From Cyanobacteria bacterium FACHB-471 (GTDB taxonomy: Bacteria; Cyanobacteriota; Cyanobacteriia; Elainellales; Elainellaceae): 64,000 nt of DNA. Below, one piece after another: positions 60,482 to 64,000 of the stretch. Each line of letters starts with the position of its first letter. Position 1 is the stretch's first letter. The notes under the pieces are model-generated. The model was not told where the DNA came from. It made no database searches and saw only the letters and a list, made by a program, of their open reading frames with translations. Location: NCBI GenBank assembly GCA_014695345.1, contig JACJOC010000068.1, positions 1 through 64,000 on the forward strand, given 5' to 3'. The translations under genes were made by a program, and so were the position numbers.

Positions 60482-61030
60482 ATGGTACTGAACTTAAACT
60501 CAATCCACGTGCTCACCGCCTCCCAACTCTCGAATCAGTTTCTAGGGGATGCAATTGAGATATGCATTGTCACTCGCAATTATCAGCAAACTATGACAGG
60601 TCTCGTCCAATTGGGCATTGGACCCTGGCGAGTTTATACCTTTAACGCTGAAACCGTTACGGAACAGACTTACAAAGGGCAGCCGACTGAGTACTCGATT
60701 AAAGTCTGTTTTGCTCAAGCGAAGAACGTCGTCTGGGAAATTATGCAGCCGCTCTCTGGTCCCACCATCTTTCAAGAATTCCTCGATCGACACAACGAAG
60801 GGATTCACCACATTGCATTTAATTGTAGCGATCACCCCTGGGAAGAGCGTATTCAGGAGTTTGAGTCTAGAGGGTTCCGCTTGATTCAGTCGGGCAAGTG
60901 GATGGGGCAAAATGCCTTTGCATTTTTTGATACTGAGGATGCCACTACCACTATTTTTGAAACGTATTTCTTTCCACCTGGTTTTGAGTATCCAGAACCT
61001 GAAGCCTGGTTCCCTGCACCCCCTCCCTAG
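60482..61030 (+). CDS. VOC-family (glyoxalase/epimerase-fold) protein
   Basis: A 182-residue protein (ATG 60482; a TTG 9 bp earlier is possible). VOC fold: FLGDAIEICIVTRNYQQTMT, GLVQLGIGPWRVYTF, EIMQPLSGPTIFQEFLDRHN, EGIHHIAFNCSDHPWEERIQ, FAFFDTEDATTTIFETYFFP. The GIHHIAF His and FETYF Glu are usual metal ligands, as in methylmalonyl-CoA epimerase-like and aromatic-acid-pathway VOC proteins. 12 bp upstream of the azoreductase gene, so one operon. Confidence 0.88.
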   Translation: MVLNLNSIHVLTASQLSNQFLGDAIEICIVTRNYQQTMTGLVQLGIGPWRVYTFNAETVTEQTYKGQPTEYSIKVCFAQAKNVVWEIMQPLSGPTIFQEFLDRHNEGIHHIAFNCSDHPWEERIQEFESRGFRLIQSGKWMGQNAFAFFDTEDATTTIFETYFFPPGFEYPEPEAWFPAPPP

Positions 61031-61042
61031 GAGATCGCAAAA

Positions 61043-61729
61043 ATGGCTACAGTATTGAAAATTGACGCTAGTGCGCGCGTGACCCGTTCTCTCAGTCGAG
61101 ATTTAACGACTGCATTCACCGAACAGTGGTTGAAGTCCAGACCTAACGACACCCTGATCACACAAGACGTAGGGCTGAATCCACCTCCAGCCATTAGTGA
61201 GGCTTGGATTGCCGCCGCTTTCACGGCACCGGAGCAACGGACTCCCCATCAACAGGAAGTACTCAAAATTTCCGACCAACTGCTCGAAGAGCTAGAGCCT
61301 GCTAGCCTCATCGTGATCGGTACGCCCATGTACAACTACGGCATGCCAGCAGCACTAAAAGCTTGGATCGATCAGGTGATTCGCATTGGATGCACCTTTT
61401 CCTTTGATCTGGCGCGTGGTGAACAACCGATCGAGCCGATTGGGACCGGAAAAACTCTAGTCATTTTGTCGTCATCGGGGGAAGGCGGCTTTGAACTTGG
61501 TGGCGTTCAGGCCACTATGAACCATCTTGATTCCCACATCGTGACAGCTTCAAGACTATTGGGAGTCAGTGAACACCATGTCATTCGCATTGAGTACCAG
61601 GAATTTGGGGACGAGCGACATCAAAAATCTATTCAGTCTGCTCGTGCCGCGATTGCTGATTTAGTGCAACAACTAACTCGGAGTATGAGGGGACTGGACG
61701 AGGCTGATAGCAGCAAAGCAAGCGGATGA
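61043..61729 (+). CDS. azoR: FMN-dependent NADH-azoreductase
   Basis: A 228-residue flavodoxin-fold reductase of the AzoR type: LKIDASARVTRSLSRDLTTA (phosphate loop), TPMYNYGMPAALKAWIDQVI (the MYNFxxPxxLKxWID signature), LVILSSSGEGG. AGGAG precedes ATG 61043. Reduces quinones and azo compounds by two electrons from NAD(P)H using FMN. Operon with the VOC gene. Confidence 0.93.
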   Translation: MATVLKIDASARVTRSLSRDLTTAFTEQWLKSRPNDTLITQDVGLNPPPAISEAWIAAAFTAPEQRTPHQQEVLKISDQLLEELEPASLIVIGTPMYNYGMPAALKAWIDQVIRIGCTFSFDLARGEQPIEPIGTGKTLVILSSSGEGGFELGGVQATMNHLDSHIVTASRLLGVSEHHVIRIEYQEFGDERHQKSIQSARAAIADLVQQLTRSMRGLDEADSSKASG

Positions 61730-61830
61730 GACTGCAATGCAATGTTGATTAATTACAGCTTCACTGCTTACTTAATCCATCCCTATACTGCTCAAATTTA
61801 TCCTGTATTAGGACTCAAACGAGATCACTT

Positions 61831-62145
61831 ATGTCTATTGCGACCATTGCTCCTTTTGATGCCCCAAACCGCAAAACGATCGCCCAAGGTCATCCCACTG
61901 ATTGGCAGTTTCCTCACCCGAAAGACGTGTACGATTTGGTGGTCATCGGCGGCGGTCCGGCTGGATTGACCGCCTCGTTTGGTGCCACCGCCGCACTGGC
62001 TCAGGCAGAGGGTGCCACCGTCACGATTACCGGGCGTGACCGGGACAAGCTCGCGCACGCGGCCCAAACGCTCGGCGCTGTCAAAACAGCGAGCAAGGAC
62101 GCGCCCGGCGAAATCTCGCGCCTCATTTCCGACTTCATCGCCTAA
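61831..62145 (+). pseudogene. Chimeric frame: flavoprotein start joined to SDR-like sequence
   Basis: 105 codons. Residues 1-50 (FPHPKDVYDLVVIGGGPAGL TASFGATA) are the FAD-binding start of a dihydrolipoamide-dehydrogenase/mercuric-reductase-like protein. Residues 52-75 (AQAEGATVTITGRDRDKLAH) are the beta2 region of an SDR. The end (PGEISRLISDFIA) is unidentified. Base composition jumps to GC-rich at about 61975-61985, inside the frame. The joint marks the edge of imported DNA. Confidence 0.7.
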
Positions 62146-62159
62146 CCAGGAGAACAAAC

Positions 62160-62822
62160 ATGCACGTTTTAACAGTCTTCAGCCATCCGCAACGTAAGAA
62201 CTTCCCCGGAGCGGTGCTCGATGCCTTCGTCGAAGGCGTCGTCCAGTCCGGTCACACGGCGGAGGTCGTCGACCTGCACGCCGAAGGCTTCGACCCGCGC
62301 TTCACCGCCGAGGACCACGCGCACTTCTGGGGCGGACCGCGGACCGCCGAAATCGCTCGGGAACAGGCGCGTGTCGACGCCGCCGACGCGCTCGCCCTCG
62401 TGTTTCCAATCTACTGGTGGTCGTTCCCCGCCCTGCTCAAGGGTTGGATCGACCGCGTGTTCACAACCGAATGGGCCTATTCGCTCGACGCGCAATCCAA
62501 CAGCCGGGGGCACCTGAGCGGCAAGCCGGTCATGCTGATCGGCACCGGTGGAACACGCCCGGCCACCTACGACAAGTACGGCTACGGCGACGCGCTGCGC
62601 ACGCAAATCGAAGTCGGCATTTTCAACTTTTGCGGCATGACCGACGTCGAGACGCACCTGCTGCTCGATGTCGACGGTGACGCTAATGCAGAGCGTCGGG
62701 CGGGTTACCTGATCGACGCCCGCGCGCTCGGGGCCGGGCTGGTCGCTCCCGACCGCGTTCCTACGGGCGTGCGACACGGTCCTAAGCGCGTGCAACACGG
62801 TGCCGTGCGCCAGAACGCCTGA
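62160..62822 (+). CDS. NAD(P)H:quinone oxidoreductase, flavodoxin_2 type
   Basis: A 220-residue protein: VLTVFSHPQRKNFPGAVLDA, VVDLHAEGFDPRFTAEDHAH, ADALALVFPIYWWSFPALLK GWIDRVFTTEWAY, VMLIGTGGTRPATYDKYGYG, the NQO1/MdaB/KefF-type fold binding FAD or FMN. CAGGAG precedes ATG 62160. The C-terminus after residue ~190 (RHGPKRVQHGAVRQNA) looks extra. GC-rich, with codon use unlike the cyanobacterial genes upstream: imported. Confidence 0.9.
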   Translation: MHVLTVFSHPQRKNFPGAVLDAFVEGVVQSGHTAEVVDLHAEGFDPRFTAEDHAHFWGGPRTAEIAREQARVDAADALALVFPIYWWSFPALLKGWIDRVFTTEWAYSLDAQSNSRGHLSGKPVMLIGTGGTRPATYDKYGYGDALRTQIEVGIFNFCGMTDVETHLLLDVDGDANAERRAGYLIDARALGAGLVAPDRVPTGVRHGPKRVQHGAVRQNA

Positions 62823-62928
62823 CAAGCGTTCGACGCTTAGACGTAATGTACGAGCCAACTACGATTGAGCGGACTTGACCGACGCTCGCGATTCTTACGA
62901 CCAGTAAAGCCTCAAAGGAGATAAAGCT

Positions 62929-63354
62929 ATGGCTAATGATACACTGCAGACACCAGCGCAAGGCCAGATTTGCCGCTCGATGGCCGGCCTCGGCAACTAC
63001 AACTACGCCGCCGACGGAAAGAGCGGCGTCGCCGCGATGGCCGGCAACCTGCGTGGCGGGGTCCACTTCCGCCAGATCGGGGAGTTTCGCGACGCAGGAG
63101 GCGGTTGCCTAGAGGGGGAGTTCGAACACATGTTCGTCACCGAAGACGGGTCGACGCTTAAGACACGCGACAAGAGCTGGGGCGTAGCCGTTCCGGGTAC
63201 CGATTATATCGTTGGCGGTGCCGCCTACACCGTGGTCGAAGGAACCGGCGAGTTCCAAGATTTCAAAGGCACCTTCCGCTCCTGGGGCACATTCGCTCCG
63301 AAGGAAGGCAAAGCGATCTTGCGCTACGAAGGGCAGATCTGCCGACCGGCCTAG
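62929..63354 (+). CDS. Hypothetical beta-barrel protein (allene-oxide-cyclase-like fold?)
   Basis: A 141-residue protein, AAGGAG before ATG 62929. Beta-strand-rich with regular Gly: GVHFRQIGEFRDAGGGCLEG, FEHMFVTEDGSTLKTRDKSW, YIVGGAAYTVVEGTGEFQDF, KGTFRSWGTFAPKEGKAILR. The GGAxYxVVEGTGxF pattern resembles allene-oxide-cyclase-type lipocalin barrels, but I cannot name the family with certainty. No signal peptide. Part of the GC-rich imported block with the quinone reductase. Confidence 0.7.
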   Translation: MANDTLQTPAQGQICRSMAGLGNYNYAADGKSGVAAMAGNLRGGVHFRQIGEFRDAGGGCLEGEFEHMFVTEDGSTLKTRDKSWGVAVPGTDYIVGGAAYTVVEGTGEFQDFKGTFRSWGTFAPKEGKAILRYEGQICRPA

Positions 63355-63724
63355 TCTCACTGCGCTTCTTCAGCTTCGCCTCCGTGAAATTCACTGACCC
63401 GGGTACTCACGGTCTTGAACTTGCTCCCGGACACTGCCGCGAGATCCCCGAGAAAACAGTCCGATCTCCTGACGGAGCACGACCTTCGCCCCGGGCGCTT
63501 GGGCAGCATCTCGCGGATGGTGGCTGCGAGGTAACAGTCGTGAACGGTTTGAAGACAAGTCCTCACCCGAGCTTAGCTGAAGCCCGGGTGAGGCGAAGCA
63601 GCAGCGGGCGGCATGAGCGCGGCGGCGGCTCGACCAAGTCGGAGGACTTGATACTGCTATGCCGTCGACGCAGTTGGAGGGAGAACCAGCGCATTGGATT
63701 GGAGCACCTGTATGGAGGAGCGAG
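63355..63724. other. GC-rich spacer with hairpin
   Basis: 370 bp. 63561-63593 folds as CCTCACCCG ... CGGGTGAGG with an inner GCT/AGC pair, a possible terminator. Several overlapping open frames exist on both strands but none shows family features; they follow from high GC. Confidence 0.5.
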
Positions 63725-64000
63725 ATGGAAGAGCGAGCGGCTGACCTCAGGGCGATCAGGGACCTCATTGAACGCCAGTTCTCGAGCATGAGCTGGTCGG
63801 TGGGAGGAGGTCCTGACACGGCTATGTTCAAAAGTGACTTCCTCCCGGGCGCGCCGCTTTATCCGTCCGCCCGTCCCGTTTCGGTGAAGTCGCTTGATGA
63901 GTTCACAGAGCGCATGGGCGAACTCGCTCGAACGACGCTGACGTCCCTCCATGAGCGGGTGATCGGAACGCAGATATTGGTCTTCGGCAACGTCGCGGTG
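63725..64000 (+). CDS. NTF2-fold (SnoaL-like) protein, cut by window end
   Basis: ATG 63725 with GGAGGAG 5-11 bp upstream, open to the last base (92 codons). ERAADLRAIRDLIERQFSSM, SWSVGGGPDTAMFKSDFLPG APLYPSARPV, LDEFTERMGELARTTLTSLH, ERVIGTQILVFGNVAV. The helix pair followed by the F(x)F LPGAPLYPSARP segment and IGTQILVFGNVAVA strand is typical of NTF2-like ketosteroid-isomerase-fold proteins. GC-rich, continuing the imported block. Confidence 0.7.
   Translation, partial: MEERAADLRAIRDLIERQFSSMSWSVGGGPDTAMFKSDFLPGAPLYPSARPVSVKSLDEFTERMGELARTTLTSLHERVIGTQILVFGNVAV

Noticed and set aside
62169-62858. 229-codon minus-strand frame
   Set aside because: Antisense to the clear quinone reductase at 62160-62822; a by-product of high GC.
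63391-63831. Overlapping open frames on both strands near the right end
   Set aside because: Basic, motif-free products caused by GC-rich sequence; the plus-strand NTF2-like frame from 63725 has a ribosome site and family features instead.

Overview
The window looks like an accessory, strongly rearranged stretch of a cyanobacterial chromosome or large plasmid. The evidence is the many GCGATCGC/CGATCG octamer-type sites (HIP1-like), the cyanobacterial flavour of the AraC, RND and small secreted proteins, and dense insertion-sequence debris. A filamentous (Leptolyngbya/Oscillatoriales-like) host is an inference. Three blocks are richer in GC and poorer in HIP1-like sites: about 15.0-16.6 kb, 35.9-37.5 kb and 61.98-64.0 kb. 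They look imported. I saw no tRNA, rRNA or CRISPR array.

Layout. 0-3.5 kb: edge-truncated AraC gene, decayed SDR and NmrA genes, a secreted NTF2-fold protein. 3.5-11.9 kb (minus strand): a Tat-exported DUF3500 protein and an envelope-efflux operon, histidine kinase - response regulator - membrane-fusion protein - RND pump. 12-20.7 kb: a periplasmic-type aldehyde oxidoreductase cluster (paoA-paoB-paoC-xdhC-mocA order), flanked by two direct copies of a ~0.9-1 kb block carrying an unknown 149-aa protein and a small secreted repeat protein. 21-29 kb: BamE-like and Kelch secreted proteins, quinone-oxidoreductase-like MDR, Bcr/CflA pump, SnoaL-like protein with a divergent LysR gene, SDR with a divergent AraC gene. 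29-35.9 kb: mostly pseudogenes, including a CMD-family gene split by IS630. 36-37.5 kb: SDR with divergent TetR and two strong palindromic operators. 38-51 kb: AraC, RidA, NTF2, NmrA, HxlR, SDR, LysR-EamA-RidA modules. 51-56 kb: SDRs, AraC, repeat protein. 57-59.2 kb: nested IS elements. 60-64 kb: VOC, azoreductase, quinone reductase, barrel protein, NTF2-like protein cut by the window end.

Functional theme (inference): NAD(P)H-dependent reductases (7 intact SDR/NmrA/epimerase-type genes), molybdenum aldehyde oxidation, FMN/quinone reductases, glyoxalase-fold and NTF2-fold proteins, RidA and efflux pumps, each next to its own regulator. This reads as a reservoir of stress-inducible modules for reactive carbonyls, quinones and aromatics.

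The most striking aspect is decay by copying. The same modules recur: four AraC/SDR divergent loci share one intergenic element. About eleven SDR/NmrA relics and several other genes are broken by single in-frame stops, one-base shifts or deletions. One frameshift carries the signature of quasipalindrome-templated mutation.
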